From Weissella kandleri (lineage in GTDB: Bacteria > Bacillota > Bacilli > Lactobacillales > Lactobacillaceae), in NCBI RefSeq assembly GCF_001438705.1, contig NZ_JQBP01000005.1, positions 34,593 to 80,946 on the forward strand: DNA of 46,354 nucleotides, in the 5' to 3' direction. Of the stretch, positions 16,627 to 24,901 are shown in pieces. The stretch's first letter is position 1; every line of letters starts with the position of its first letter. Under the pieces are notes generated by a model. It was not told where the DNA came from. It did not search any database and was given only the letters and a program-made list of their open reading frames with translations. Made by a program: the position numbers and the translations under genes.

Positions 16627-17517
16627 ATGAATGCTAAACAGGTTGATAAAATCGCAACGGGAATTTTATATACAATTGCCGGCTTTGTGATTTTAGTTTT
16701 ACTTGCCTTGTTGGGTTATATCTTAGTGCAAGGAGTTCCAAACTTATCATGGCATTTCCTAACAGCGCCTGCTGAAGCTTTTTCAGCAGGTGGTGGGATC
16801 GGTATTCAACTTTTTAATTCATTTTATTTGTTAATTTTAACCATGGTAATTTCTTTTCCCATCGCTTTGGGGGCGGGAATTTATTTAAATGAATATGCCA
16901 ACCAGAAGTCAAAAGTTATTGAAGTTATCCGGACGATGATTGAAATTTTGTCTTCATTACCGTCTGTGGTAGTGGGATTATTTGGGTTCTTATTGTTTGT
17001 CGTACAATTGAAATTGGGCTTTTCGTTGTTATCTGGAGCGATAGCGTTAACATTTTTCAACCTGCCTTTGCTAACGCGTTCGGTTGAAGAATCATTGCGT
17101 ACGATTCCAAACTTGCAACGAGAAGCTGGTTCTGCGCTAGGCTTATCACGTTTTGAAACGATTGGGCACGTAATTTTGCCAGCGGCCTTACCATCAATTA
17201 TGACGGGGGTCGTATTGTCAGCCGGACGGGTCTTTGGAGAAGCGGCGGCCTTAATTTATACGGCAGGTCAATCGGCACCAGCTTTGAATTTTGCCGATTG
17301 GAATCCGTTTAATGCGACATCCCCTCTGAATGTGATGCGGCCGGCTGAGACGCTCGCTGTCCATATTTGGAAAATTAATTCAGAAGGAATTATGCCGGAT
17401 GCAGCTGCAGTTTCAGCCGGAGCATCAGCGGTCTTAGTGATTGCAGTGTTATTGTTTAATTTCTGCGCACGTTACTTTAGTAAGGTGTTGTACCGGCAGT
17501 TAACGTCAAGTAAATAA
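16627..17517 (+). CDS. pstA: phosphate ABC transporter permease
   Basis: This 296-residue protein has six transmembrane helices and the EAA-type loop LQREAGSALGLSRFETIGHV, which contacts the PstB ATPases. Length and motif match PstA. GGGAG near 16613 serves its start inside the end of pstC, so the two permeases are translationally coupled. Confidence 0.95.
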   Translation: MNAKQVDKIATGILYTIAGFVILVLLALLGYILVQGVPNLSWHFLTAPAEAFSAGGGIGIQLFNSFYLLILTMVISFPIALGAGIYLNEYANQKSKVIEVIRTMIEILSSLPSVVVGLFGFLLFVVQLKLGFSLLSGAIALTFFNLPLLTRSVEESLRTIPNLQREAGSALGLSRFETIGHVILPAALPSIMTGVVLSAGRVFGEAAALIYTAGQSAPALNFADWNPFNATSPLNVMRPAETLAVHIWKINSEGIMPDAAAVSAGASAVLVIAVLLFNFCARYFSKVLYRQLTSSK

Positions 17518-17529
17518 GGAGAGGTTTCG

Positions 17530-18354
17530 ATGGTTGAGCCAAATCAATTAGTGTTTACGGATGAAATGCCGGATCACTATATCATGGATATTAATGAAGA
17601 TAAGCATGAAGTAGCGTTGTCAGCTCAAGACGTGGAAGTCTATTACGGAGCAAAACAAGCGCTCCAAAAAACGAATTTAAAATTTGAGCGGTATAAAATT
17701 ACATCTTTGATTGGGGCGTCTGGTTCAGGAAAATCAACCTTTTTGCGGTCCCTGAATCGGATGAACGATGATGTTGGAACGGTTAAGGGTAAAATTATGT
17801 ATCGAAATCTAGATATTAACTCATCTGATATTGACGTTTATGAAATGCGTCGGCATATCGGAATGGTTTTTCAACGCCCTAATCCATTTGCTAAATCAAT
17901 TGAAGATAATATTACTTTTGCCTTAAAACAACATGGCATTCGCGATAAGGATGAATTGGCCAAACGTGTGGAAACTAGTTTGAAGCAAGCGGCTTTATGG
18001 GACGAAGTTAAAGATACGTTGCATAAATCAGCGTTATCATTATCCGGGGGACAGCAGCAAAGATTGGTGATTGCGCGGGCGATTGCCTTACATCCTGATA
18101 TTTTGTTATTGGACGAGCCAGCATCGGCGTTAGATCCAATTTCTTCGGCAAAGATTGAAGATACTTTACTTGAATTGAAAGAAAAGTACACAATTATTAT
18201 TGTGACGCATAATATGCAACAAGCAGCGCGCGTGTCGGATTATACGGCGTTCTTCCACATGGGTGAAGTTTTAGAATATGATTTGACACGTAAGATTTTT
18301 ACGCGACCAAAAGTACAGCGCACGATTGATTACGTCAATGGTAATTTCGGTTAG
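17530..18354 (+). CDS. pstB: phosphate ABC transporter ATPase, copy 1
   Basis: This 274-residue protein shows Walker [11 protein letters not shown]-loop MVFQRPNPF, signature [14 protein letters not shown], Walker [14 protein letters not shown] and the switch His in [14 protein letters not shown]. It has an N-terminal extension of about 25 residues compared with copy 2 next to it. Two adjacent PstB paralogues are common in lactobacilli and streptococci; they may form a heterodimer or be used under different conditions. Confidence 0.95.
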   Translation: MVEPNQLVFTDEMPDHYIMDINEDKHEVALSAQDVEVYYGAKQALQKTNLKFERYKITSLIGASGSGKSTFLRSLNRMNDDVGTVKGKIMYRNLDINSSDIDVYEMRRHIGMVFQRPNPFAKSIEDNITFALKQHGIRDKDELAKRVETSLKQAALWDEVKDTLHKSALSLSGGQQQRLVIARAIALHPDILLLDEPASALDPISSAKIEDTLLELKEKYTIIIVTHNMQQAARVSDYTAFFHMGEVLEYDLTRKIFTRPKVQRTIDYVNGNFG

Positions 18355-18364
18355 GAGCAAGACA

Positions 18365-19123
18365 ATGGCAGAAAAAATATTGGTCACTGAAAATGTGCGG
18401 CTATATTATGGGGAAAAAGAGGCCTTACATGGGATTAATTTGGATTACCGAAAGTACGGAATTACGGCTTTAATTGGTCCCTCCGGTTCAGGTAAATCAA
18501 CATATTTGCGCGCCTTAAATCGTATGCATGATTTAACGGATTACGTGACGGTGACGGGAACCTTCTTGTTAAATGGTGAGGATATTTACGCTCCTAATAT
18601 GGATACGGTTCAATTACGTAAGCAGATTGGCATGGTCTTTCAACAACCAATGCCGTTCCCATTTTCAATTTATGATAATGTAGCCTTTGGGTTACGAACC
18701 GATGGGGTTAAAGATAAAGCAATTTTAGATGAAAAGGTGGAAAGTTCGTTAAAGGCTGCCGCCATTTGGGATGAAGTTAAAGATGATTTGCACAAGTCGG
18801 CCCTATCTTTATCGGGTGGACAACAACAACGAATTTCAATTGCGCGCGCTTTGGCAACTTCACCAGAAATATTATTATTAGATGAACCAACTTCAGCTTT
18901 AGATCCCGTTTCGGCGAATTTGGTGGAAAATACATTAATTCAATTACGCGAACAATATACGATGATTATTGTGACCCACTCGATGTCACAAGCGTCACGT
19001 ATTTCGGATCGGACGGCGTTTTTCAATCAAGGTAAATTAATTGAAGTTAACGATACGAAGAAGATGTTTTTGAATCCTGATCAGCAAATGACACAAGATT
19101 ATATTTCAGGCCGTTTTGGCTAA
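18365..19123 (+). CDS. pstB: phosphate ABC transporter ATPase, copy 2
   Basis: This 252-residue protein starts at the ATG at 18365, with AGGAG just upstream overlapping the end of copy 1. It shows Walker [18 protein letters not shown]-loop [16 protein letters not shown], signature [14 protein letters not shown], Walker [14 protein letters not shown] and His in [13 protein letters not shown]. The FPFSIYDN segment is typical of canonical PstB, so this may be the main ATPase. Confidence 0.95.
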   Translation: MAEKILVTENVRLYYGEKEALHGINLDYRKYGITALIGPSGSGKSTYLRALNRMHDLTDYVTVTGTFLLNGEDIYAPNMDTVQLRKQIGMVFQQPMPFPFSIYDNVAFGLRTDGVKDKAILDEKVESSLKAAAIWDEVKDDLHKSALSLSGGQQQRISIARALATSPEILLLDEPTSALDPVSANLVENTLIQLREQYTMIIVTHSMSQASRISDRTAFFNQGKLIEVNDTKKMFLNPDQQMTQDYISGRFG

Positions 19124-19145
19124 TAAAAGACATGGAGGACGGACA

Positions 19146-19820
19146 ATGCGACGCTTATTTGATGAAGAATTAGCAGATTTAGATACTTCTTTTAAAGAGA
19201 TGGGGTTATTAGTTTCAGAAACCATTCAACGGTCAGTGCAAGCTTTTTTGGATCATGATCGCGCGACGGCTCAAGAGATTATTGACAGTGATCAAGCTAT
19301 TAACCAACGCGAGATCGCTTTAGAGAAGAAAAGCTTTGAAATGATTGCTTTATATCAACCCGTGACAACCGATTTACGTGAAATTGTGACAATTTTGAAG
19401 GCTGTTTCTGTGATTGAACGAATCGGAGATAATGCCCGTAATATTGCTATTTCCACGATTCACGTGAAAGGGAATCGGCGGGTGGCTGATATTGAGGAAA
19501 AGATTGGAAATACCGGACAAATCGTTTCTAAGATGGTCGCTGACGTATTGACTTACTATATTAGTGATGACGCGCAAGGAGCAGCCTCAATGAGTGAGAC
19601 GGCACATCAAGTGGCCTTGGCCACTCAAAATATTCGGGATGCTTCAATTGAAGCGATGAAGGCGGACGCTGAAAACGTCGAGGCGGCGACTGATTATCTG
19701 GTAATTGGTGGTTACTTGAAACGGACTTCTGATTATGTTACTGATATTGCTGAATGGGTAATTTATAAGCGAACGGGAAAAATCGTCGAATTAAATCCAG
19801 GAACGTCAAGCTTTATCTAA
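19146..19820 (+). CDS. phoU: PhoU phosphate-signalling regulator
   Basis: This 224-residue all-helical protein has two PhoU repeats, each with the metal-binding E/DxxxD pattern (for example IERIGDNARNIA and LKRTSDYVTDIAEW). GGAGG (19134-19138) lies before the ATG at 19146; an in-frame ATG at 19116 would overlap pstB. PhoU damps Pst transport and PhoR signalling when phosphate is sufficient. It is the last gene of the operon. No phoPR genes are within this window. Confidence 0.95.
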   Translation: MRRLFDEELADLDTSFKEMGLLVSETIQRSVQAFLDHDRATAQEIIDSDQAINQREIALEKKSFEMIALYQPVTTDLREIVTILKAVSVIERIGDNARNIAISTIHVKGNRRVADIEEKIGNTGQIVSKMVADVLTYYISDDAQGAASMSETAHQVALATQNIRDASIEAMKADAENVEAATDYLVIGGYLKRTSDYVTDIAEWVIYKRTGKIVELNPGTSSFI

Positions 19821-19851
19821 AGTTAAAAAATTAGACCAGATGGAAGTGAAG

Positions 19852-19875
19852 CACTTAGAAAGTGGTATATTTTTT
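19852..19875 (+). terminator. weak terminator after phoU
   Basis: CACTT-AGA-AAGTG (19852-19864) makes a 5-bp hairpin followed closely by GTATATTTTTT. The stem is short, so termination may be incomplete. Confidence 0.35.
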
Positions 19876-19931
19876 GAATGCTTAATTTTCTATTTGGGCT
19901 TTTTTATTTTGCGAGCTATTTTTAATATAAC

Positions 19932-19956
19932 CGTTTTAAAACGAAAGTGGTATGAT
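19932..19956 (+). promoter_or_regulatory. promoter region of the TauE-like permease with palindromic operator
   Basis: CGTTTTAAAACG (19932-19943) is a perfect 12-base palindrome, placed just before the -10 box TATGAT (19951-19956). A repressor bound there would block the promoter. No clear -35 box is seen. Confidence 0.4.
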
Positions 19957-19992
19957 ATAAAAATGAATTTTTAAGAGGATTATCGGAGGAAT

Positions 19993-20904
19993 ATGATGAA
20001 TGAACAATGGATCTTACATGGCTTACAGCTAGTACTAGTCATGGGAATGTTGGCAATGGGGTGGTTGTATACCCGACATTTACGCGCTAATAATTTAAAT
20101 TGGCTGACCGGGGGGTGGAAAGGTTTCTTGATTGGTTTTGTAACCGATTTTGGTGACACGATTGGTGTGGGAAGTTTTGCGACCACCACGGCAGCCTTTA
20201 AAATGACGAATTACTTAGATGACGATCGGGACTTACCCGGGACGATTAACGCAGTGCATGCCATTCCAACGATGGTCGAGGCCATCTTTTTTTTGACGGC
20301 GGTACAAATTGATTGGCCAACTTTTATTGTGATGACGATTGCCTCAATTTTGGGGGCATTAATTGGTCCACGGTTAACCGCACATTGGGACGCTCAAAAA
20401 ATCCGGCGCGCCTTAGCTTATATGTTAGTGTTAGCAGCGTTGGTGATGATTTATAATATCTTTTTCTTGCCCGATCCATCCGTTGCAAAACATGCATTGG
20501 TTGGTTGGCAATTATGGGTTGGAGCCTTATTTAATTTCACTTTGGGAATTTTGATGACTTTAGGTTTGGGAAATTATACACCCGAATTAATTTTCTTTTC
20601 ATTGATGGGGATGAGTCCCTTGGTGGCTTTCCCAGTGATGATGGTTAACTCGGCCGCCGTGATGTCAACGGCCGCTTTAGGTTTTGTGAAAACTCATCGG
20701 CTTCAATGGCGCGGCTTAGGAAGCATTATCTTAGGTGGAATTGTTGGAGTTGTTTTGGCCGCCACTTTGGTGAAAAATATCGACATGACCATCTTGCGCT
20801 ATGGAATTGTGATTTTGTCACTTTGGACGGCGTATGGTTTGTTTAAAGAAACACGGAATGTTGCTAAGGCAGCAGCAGCGTTGCAGGATGAAATTGGTGA
20901 ATAA
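19993..20904 (+). CDS. TauE/SafE (TSUP) family membrane permease
   Basis: This 303-residue protein has about eight hydrophobic helices in two related halves. The GFVTDFGDTIGVGSFATTTA segment in the first half and LGIL-TLGLGN-YTPE in the second are the Gly/Asp-rich loops of TSUP permeases, which export or import sulfite, sulfonates and other anions. The substrate is unknown. GGAGGA (19985-19990) fits the second of two adjacent ATG codons (19996) better than the first. It stands alone with its own promoter and terminator, next to but separate from the pst operon. Confidence 0.85.
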   Translation: MMNEQWILHGLQLVLVMGMLAMGWLYTRHLRANNLNWLTGGWKGFLIGFVTDFGDTIGVGSFATTTAAFKMTNYLDDDRDLPGTINAVHAIPTMVEAIFFLTAVQIDWPTFIVMTIASILGALIGPRLTAHWDAQKIRRALAYMLVLAALVMIYNIFFLPDPSVAKHALVGWQLWVGALFNFTLGILMTLGLGNYTPELIFFSLMGMSPLVAFPVMMVNSAAVMSTAALGFVKTHRLQWRGLGSIILGGIVGVVLAATLVKNIDMTILRYGIVILSLWTAYGLFKETRNVAKAAAALQDEIGE

Positions 20905-20918
20905 TGAATGCATTTGGA

Positions 20919-20952
20919 AACTACGACTTCGGCAGAGCGGTTGTAGTTTTTT
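20919..20952 (+). terminator. rho-independent terminator after the permease gene
   Basis: AACTACGAC (20919-20927) pairs with GTTGTAGTT (20940-20948) with one wobble, then a run of T. Confidence 0.85.
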
Positions 20953-21004
20953 ATTAGGCACAAAACTTAAAGAGAGCATCAACGCGATCATTCTGGATTT
21001 TTAG

Positions 21005-21033
21005 TTCAAAAGTGTTTCTTAATATTGTATAAA
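21005..21033 (+). promoter_or_regulatory. possible ezrA promoter
   Basis: TTCAAA (21005-21010), 17 bases and TATAAA (21028-21033) fit sigma-A. A second candidate, TGTAAA with TATGAT 16 bases later, lies nearer the gene (about 21081-21108). Confidence 0.35.
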
Positions 21034-21133
21034 GGAAGTTCATATCTATATAAGCATTGCGTGAATTTACCGAAGGATCCTGTAAAAATGATACATTTAA
21101 TATATGATAATTTGATAAATAAGGAGTTTGAGC

Positions 21134-21166
21134 GTGGGCAAAGCACGTTTCAGTGAAAACAGATGA
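21134..21166 (+). CDS. 10-codon leader ORF overlapping the ezrA start
   Basis: A perfect AAGGAG (21121-21126) stands 7 bases before a GTG that opens a 10-codon frame (VGKARFSENR). Its TGA stop overlaps the ezrA ATG as ATGA. ezrA has no ribosome-binding site of its own and an in-frame stop lies at 21154-21156, so this frame probably supplies ribosomes to ezrA by coupled re-initiation. Confidence 0.45.
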   Translation: MGKARFSENR

Positions 21167-22878
21167 CACAAATTGGACATATTGTAATTGGCCTAATTGT
21201 GGTCGTGGCCGTCGTATATTTGCTAATTTTTATACTTCAACGTTGGACTGCACATCAGGTGGCAAAAATGGCGATTCAACAACAAGAATGGCAAGATGCT
21301 GGGACACGAGATCGAATTGTTGAAGATCGCAAAATGAGCTTAATGGGGCAAACTTTAGCTGATTTTAAAACATTAGAGGCCCAGTTTAATCAATTTGAAG
21401 AAGTTGATTTGGGGGCTGCCAAAGAACAGACCGACAAAGTTTTATTTGATACCAAAGGCATTAATTTTTGGGAAACCAAGCGGCAATTTAAACATTTGCA
21501 GCAACAGATGGCCGTTTTGGATGAACAATTTGAGCACATTAATGCTGGTTTGCAGAAATTGGAAACAACGGATGCGGAACATAAAGCGGCTGTAAAAGAA
21601 TTAGAGAGCAAATATAAAGATTTACGCAAGACCTTATTGGCTAAGAATTTTACCTTTGGTGAGGCCTTGGATAAGTTGGAAGATGTGTTGGCTGCTTTGG
21701 AAGATGAATTTGCCGACTTTACGAAGTTAACTGAAGATGGTGATCATGCAGCGGCCTCGTCGGTCTATGAAACGCTGGCAATGGAAACTAATCAGTTGGA
21801 AGAGCGGATGGTCGCGATTCCTGAATTAGTGCAAAAGTTGGACCAGAAGATTCCGGCTCAACAAAGTGAATTACAAAATACGTATGACAACATGGTAATC
21901 CACGGTTATAATCTGCAAGATCAAGATATCCAAAAAGAATTGAATCAAATTGAGACAGACCGACAAACAGCTAAAGCAGCGTTGGCCGAATTAACTTTGA
22001 AAACGGTGCAAAGTAAATTGACAGGGATGCAGGCTCAAATTGATCAAATATATGCGAGCTTTGAACAAGAATATAATGCATCATTAGATGTTCAAAAAGG
22101 TTTAGAAACCTTACAAGCGTTCTTGGGGCATGTTCAAGAGCAAAATCAAGAATTAAGCACGATGGTCAGTCAATATAGTGAGAATTATATTTTTGATATG
22201 AGTAATGCCGAAGCTGTTCAGGGCTGGGGCCGTAAACTCTTAACCATTGAAAAGCAGCTGGATGATATTCAATTGTCTATTGCTAATCAAACGATTGTTT
22301 ATTCAAAGACGCAAGGTCATTTGCAAATGATAGAGAATGAATTAAAAACGATCGAAGCGGACCAGCTACACTTGTTTGACAATTTGAAAATCTTACCAGA
22401 GATTGGGCGCAAAGCAAAAGAAAATTTGGAACAGGCACAAGAAGAATTACGTACGATTCATCGGCGGGTTGAACGGCAAGGTTTGCCGGGAGTCCCATCA
22501 AATTATTTGAACTTTTTTGATCAAGTAGTGAGTCGAGTAGAAAAGTTAAGCGATGTCATCAATGCTCCACGAATTAACGTTGATGAATTCCAACGCCAGA
22601 TGAGTGTAGTTTCTGCTGATTTGGATAATTTAAAAGAGATGACGAAGCAAATGTTAGAAGCGGCTCAATTAACGGGATCCTTGGTGCGTAAAGCTAATCA
22701 ATACCGGGATAATGCCGCGATTGGACAGGCCGTGCAACAAGCCCAAAGAGAATATAATCAATTCTATAATTTTGATCAAGCCGTCCAAATTTTGGGGCAA
22801 CAATTAGACCGTTTAGAGCCGGGAACAACCGCTCGATTGCAACAACAAATTCAGCAAGATTATCTGGAATTTTCCTAG
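21163..22878 (+). CDS. ezrA: septation ring regulator EzrA
   Basis: The protein has 571 residues. One N-terminal transmembrane helix (about 7-26) is followed by a cytoplasmic region made almost wholly of coiled-coil helices (spectrin-like repeats). That topology and length define EzrA, which restrains FtsZ ring assembly at the poles and helps place the divisome and cell-wall synthesis enzymes. The start is fixed at 21163 by the stop at 21154-21156. It lies upstream of tyrS but is separated from it by a promoter and T-box. Confidence 0.92.
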   Translation: MTQIGHIVIGLIVVVAVVYLLIFILQRWTAHQVAKMAIQQQEWQDAGTRDRIVEDRKMSLMGQTLADFKTLEAQFNQFEEVDLGAAKEQTDKVLFDTKGINFWETKRQFKHLQQQMAVLDEQFEHINAGLQKLETTDAEHKAAVKELESKYKDLRKTLLAKNFTFGEALDKLEDVLAALEDEFADFTKLTEDGDHAAASSVYETLAMETNQLEERMVAIPELVQKLDQKIPAQQSELQNTYDNMVIHGYNLQDQDIQKELNQIETDRQTAKAALAELTLKTVQSKLTGMQAQIDQIYASFEQEYNASLDVQKGLETLQAFLGHVQEQNQELSTMVSQYSENYIFDMSNAEAVQGWGRKLLTIEKQLDDIQLSIANQTIVYSKTQGHLQMIENELKTIEADQLHLFDNLKILPEIGRKAKENLEQAQEELRTIHRRVERQGLPGVPSNYLNFFDQVVSRVEKLSDVINAPRINVDEFQRQMSVVSADLDNLKEMTKQMLEAAQLTGSLVRKANQYRDNAAIGQAVQQAQREYNQFYNFDQAVQILGQQLDRLEPGTTARLQQQIQQDYLEFS

Positions 22879-22886
22879 ATTGAGAG

Positions 22887-22915
22887 TTGGAACCGGCTCA
22901 ATTATATGCTAGAAT
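22887..22915 (+). promoter_or_regulatory. sigma-A promoter of tyrS
   Basis: TTGGAA (22887-22892), exactly 17 bases, then TGC-TAGAAT with the -10 at 22910-22915. The TGn before the -10 makes it an extended promoter. Confidence 0.8.
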
Positions 22916-22923
22916 GAAGAAGT

Positions 22924-23133
22924 CGGGAATTAGTAGTTAACTTCGTTGGAAAAGCCAGAAATATGACGGTCGCTGGAAGTCATACCAATAAGTTTGATGA
23001 ATTACATCCCGTTTTAAGATGAAGCGTTTAATCCGCGTTATTGGATTCCAAGTGGCGGTGATGTAATTATCGCAATTTAGGTGGTACCGTGCATCCGCAC
23101 CCTAATGATTTTAAATCGTTGGGGTGCCTTTTT
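22924..23133 (+). promoter_or_regulatory. tyrosine T-box riboswitch
   Basis: Stem I is closed by CGGGA (22924-22928) and TCCCG (23007-23011). On its 3' side the specifier codon TAC (tyrosine) is at 23003-23005, followed by the usual purine; the opposite strand has the AGTA loop-E motif. The T-box AGGTGGTACCGTG is at 23079-23091. Its TGGT bulge pairs with the tRNA-Tyr 3' end, with T matching an A discriminator. The terminator GCACCC/GGGGTGC followed by T5 spans 23097-23133. Uncharged tRNA-Tyr stabilises the antiterminator and turns on tyrS. Confidence 0.95.
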
Positions 23134-23210
23134 ATTTGGTAAAAGTCTCATGAACATGATGTGCGGGAAATGATCAGATAATCACTTTAGGTAGGTAAAG
23201 GAGTAAGCAG

Positions 23211-24464
23211 ATGGATGTATTAAATGAATTAGAATGGCGTGATGCTATTAATCAGGTGACTGATGTAGATGGCTTGCGTAAGATGATTGCTGAACAACAA
23301 ATTGGAGCCTATGTTGGGATCGACCCAACTGGTGATTCTATGCATATCGGGCACTTGATTCCCTTTATGATTTTAAAGCGGTTCCAGTTGGCAGGTGTGC
23401 GGCCAGTGATTGTGATTGGAGGAGCCACTGGGTCGATTGGGGACCCTTCTGGTAAAAAGCAAGAGCGAAAGCTGTTAGACCAAGCGGCAGTTGACCAAAA
23501 CGTGGCTAAGATTACAAAACAAATGGAACGTTTGTTTGGGAAAGATGGCTTTACGGTCACCAATAATGCCAATTGGTTAGGTCAGATGACGTTGTTGAGC
23601 TTCTTGCGAGATTATGGAAAGCTTTTCCCAATTAATGTCATGTTAGCCAAAGACGTTGTGGCTTCACGTTTAGAAGCAGGGATTTCATTTACAGAATTTA
23701 CTTACCAGATTTTACAAGCGGTTGACTATCACTACCTCTGGCAACATGAGAATGTCCGGTTGCAAGTTGGTGGCTCAGATCAGTGGGGCAATATTACGGG
23801 CGGAATTGATTTAATTCATAAAGTAGAGGGAAATGATGCGCCAGCCTTTGGATTAACAGTACCTTTGCTTTTGAAAGCTGATGGAACTAAATTTGGTAAG
23901 ACTGAAGGCGGGGCGGTTTGGTTGAATGCTGAAAAGACCACCCCATTTGAATTCTATCAATTCTGGTTAAATACCGCGGATGCCGATGTTGAAAAAATGC
24001 TGAAGTACTTTACCTTCCTTACGCAAGATGAAATTCAAGCTTTGATGGACAGCATGCAAAATGATGCGGCAAGTCGTTCTGCTCAAAGGCGTTTAGCAAA
24101 AGAAGTAACGACCTTTGTGCATGGTGATCAAGCAGAACAAACGGCGGAATTGATGACGTCAATCCTTTTTGGTAATGGGGATGTCACAAAATTAACCACG
24201 AATCAAGTCGCTGCCTTAGCAGGTAACGTGCCAACGTTTGCCATGCAAGCTGATGCGCTTGGTTTGTTGGACTTGATTGTTCAAGCAGGATTAGAGACTT
24301 CCAAAACAGCCGCGCGGCGTGCAGTTAAAGACGGCGCCATTCGGGTAAACGGCGTGCAGATTAAGGATGAGGACGCTATTATTGATCCGACTACCCAATA
24401 CGATGGTCAATATGTTATTGTGAAGCGCGGTAAGAAGAAGTGGGCTGTTGGAATTGTGCAATAA
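23211..24464 (+). CDS. tyrS: tyrosyl-tRNA synthetase
   Basis: This 417-residue class I synthetase has the HIGH motif as MHIGHLIPF, tyrosine-pocket segments including GGSDQWGNI, the KMSKS-equivalent KFGKT and a C-terminal S4 RNA-binding domain (about 350-417, TSKTAARRAVKDGAIRVNG). It charges tRNA-Tyr in the cytoplasm. AAGGAG precedes the ATG. Expression is controlled by the T-box just upstream, whose specifier codon agrees with this enzyme. Confidence 0.98.
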   Translation: MDVLNELEWRDAINQVTDVDGLRKMIAEQQIGAYVGIDPTGDSMHIGHLIPFMILKRFQLAGVRPVIVIGGATGSIGDPSGKKQERKLLDQAAVDQNVAKITKQMERLFGKDGFTVTNNANWLGQMTLLSFLRDYGKLFPINVMLAKDVVASRLEAGISFTEFTYQILQAVDYHYLWQHENVRLQVGGSDQWGNITGGIDLIHKVEGNDAPAFGLTVPLLLKADGTKFGKTEGGAVWLNAEKTTPFEFYQFWLNTADADVEKMLKYFTFLTQDEIQALMDSMQNDAASRSAQRRLAKEVTTFVHGDQAEQTAELMTSILFGNGDVTKLTTNQVAALAGNVPTFAMQADALGLLDLIVQAGLETSKTAARRAVKDGAIRVNGVQIKDEDAIIDPTTQYDGQYVIVKRGKKKWAVGIVQ

Positions 24465-24511
24465 GGACTAAATTTTGATAATGGCAACAACCGATATGGG
24501 CGACCCTTTCC

Positions 24512-24540
24512 TTGAATTATCAGGTTAGGTATGCTAGAAT
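24512..24540 (+). promoter_or_regulatory. sigma-A promoter of secG
   Basis: TTGAAT (24512-24517), 17 bases, then an extended -10 TGC-TAGAAT (24535-24540). It is nearly the same arrangement as the tyrS promoter. Confidence 0.8.
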
Positions 24541-24579
24541 GCAAGAATAGATGTTGACGTCAGAAAGAGGGACCGAGAA

Positions 24580-24816
24580 ATGTACAGTACTTTAGTCACT
24601 GCAATGATTGTTGTAGGCGTGCTGATTATTATTGCCGTATTGATGCAACCTTCAAAGCAACAAGATGCTTTATCAGCTTTGTCTGGTGGTGGAGGTGATT
24701 TGTTTGCCACCCAAAAAGCGCGCGGATTTGAAGCAGTGATGCAACGAATTACAGCGATCTTGGGAGCCGTTTGGTTTATTTTAGGCCTGGCGTTGGTTTA
24801 CCTATCAGCACATTAA
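24580..24816 (+). CDS. secG: protein translocase subunit SecG
   Basis: This 78-residue protein has two transmembrane helices (about 3-20 and 54-76) joined by a Gly-rich loop (LSGGGGDLFATQKARG), the SecG pattern. SecG assists SecYE in protein export. It has its own promoter and is followed by a strong terminator, then rnr and smpB, the usual Bacillota order. Confidence 0.93.
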   Translation: MYSTLVTAMIVVGVLIIIAVLMQPSKQQDALSALSGGGGDLFATQKARGFEAVMQRITAILGAVWFILGLALVYLSAH

Positions 24817-24830
24817 AAATAAGCGCATTT

Positions 24831-24865
24831 CCCTCTCGTGATACGTTACGAGAGGGTTTTATTTT
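24831..24865 (+). terminator. rho-independent terminator after secG
   Basis: CCCTCTCGT and ACGAGAGGG form a perfect 9-bp stem (24831-24856), followed by TTTTATTTT. Some read-through into rnr is likely because no clear rnr promoter is visible. Confidence 0.9.
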
Positions 24866-24901
24866 AGGAATATCAATTCCTGACGAGAAAGAGAGCAAAA
24901 A

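Noticed and set aside
20954-21169. Open frame of 71 codons on the minus strand in the gap before ezrA
   Set aside because: No start site signal, it overlaps the ezrA start and leader, and its composition is not protein-like.
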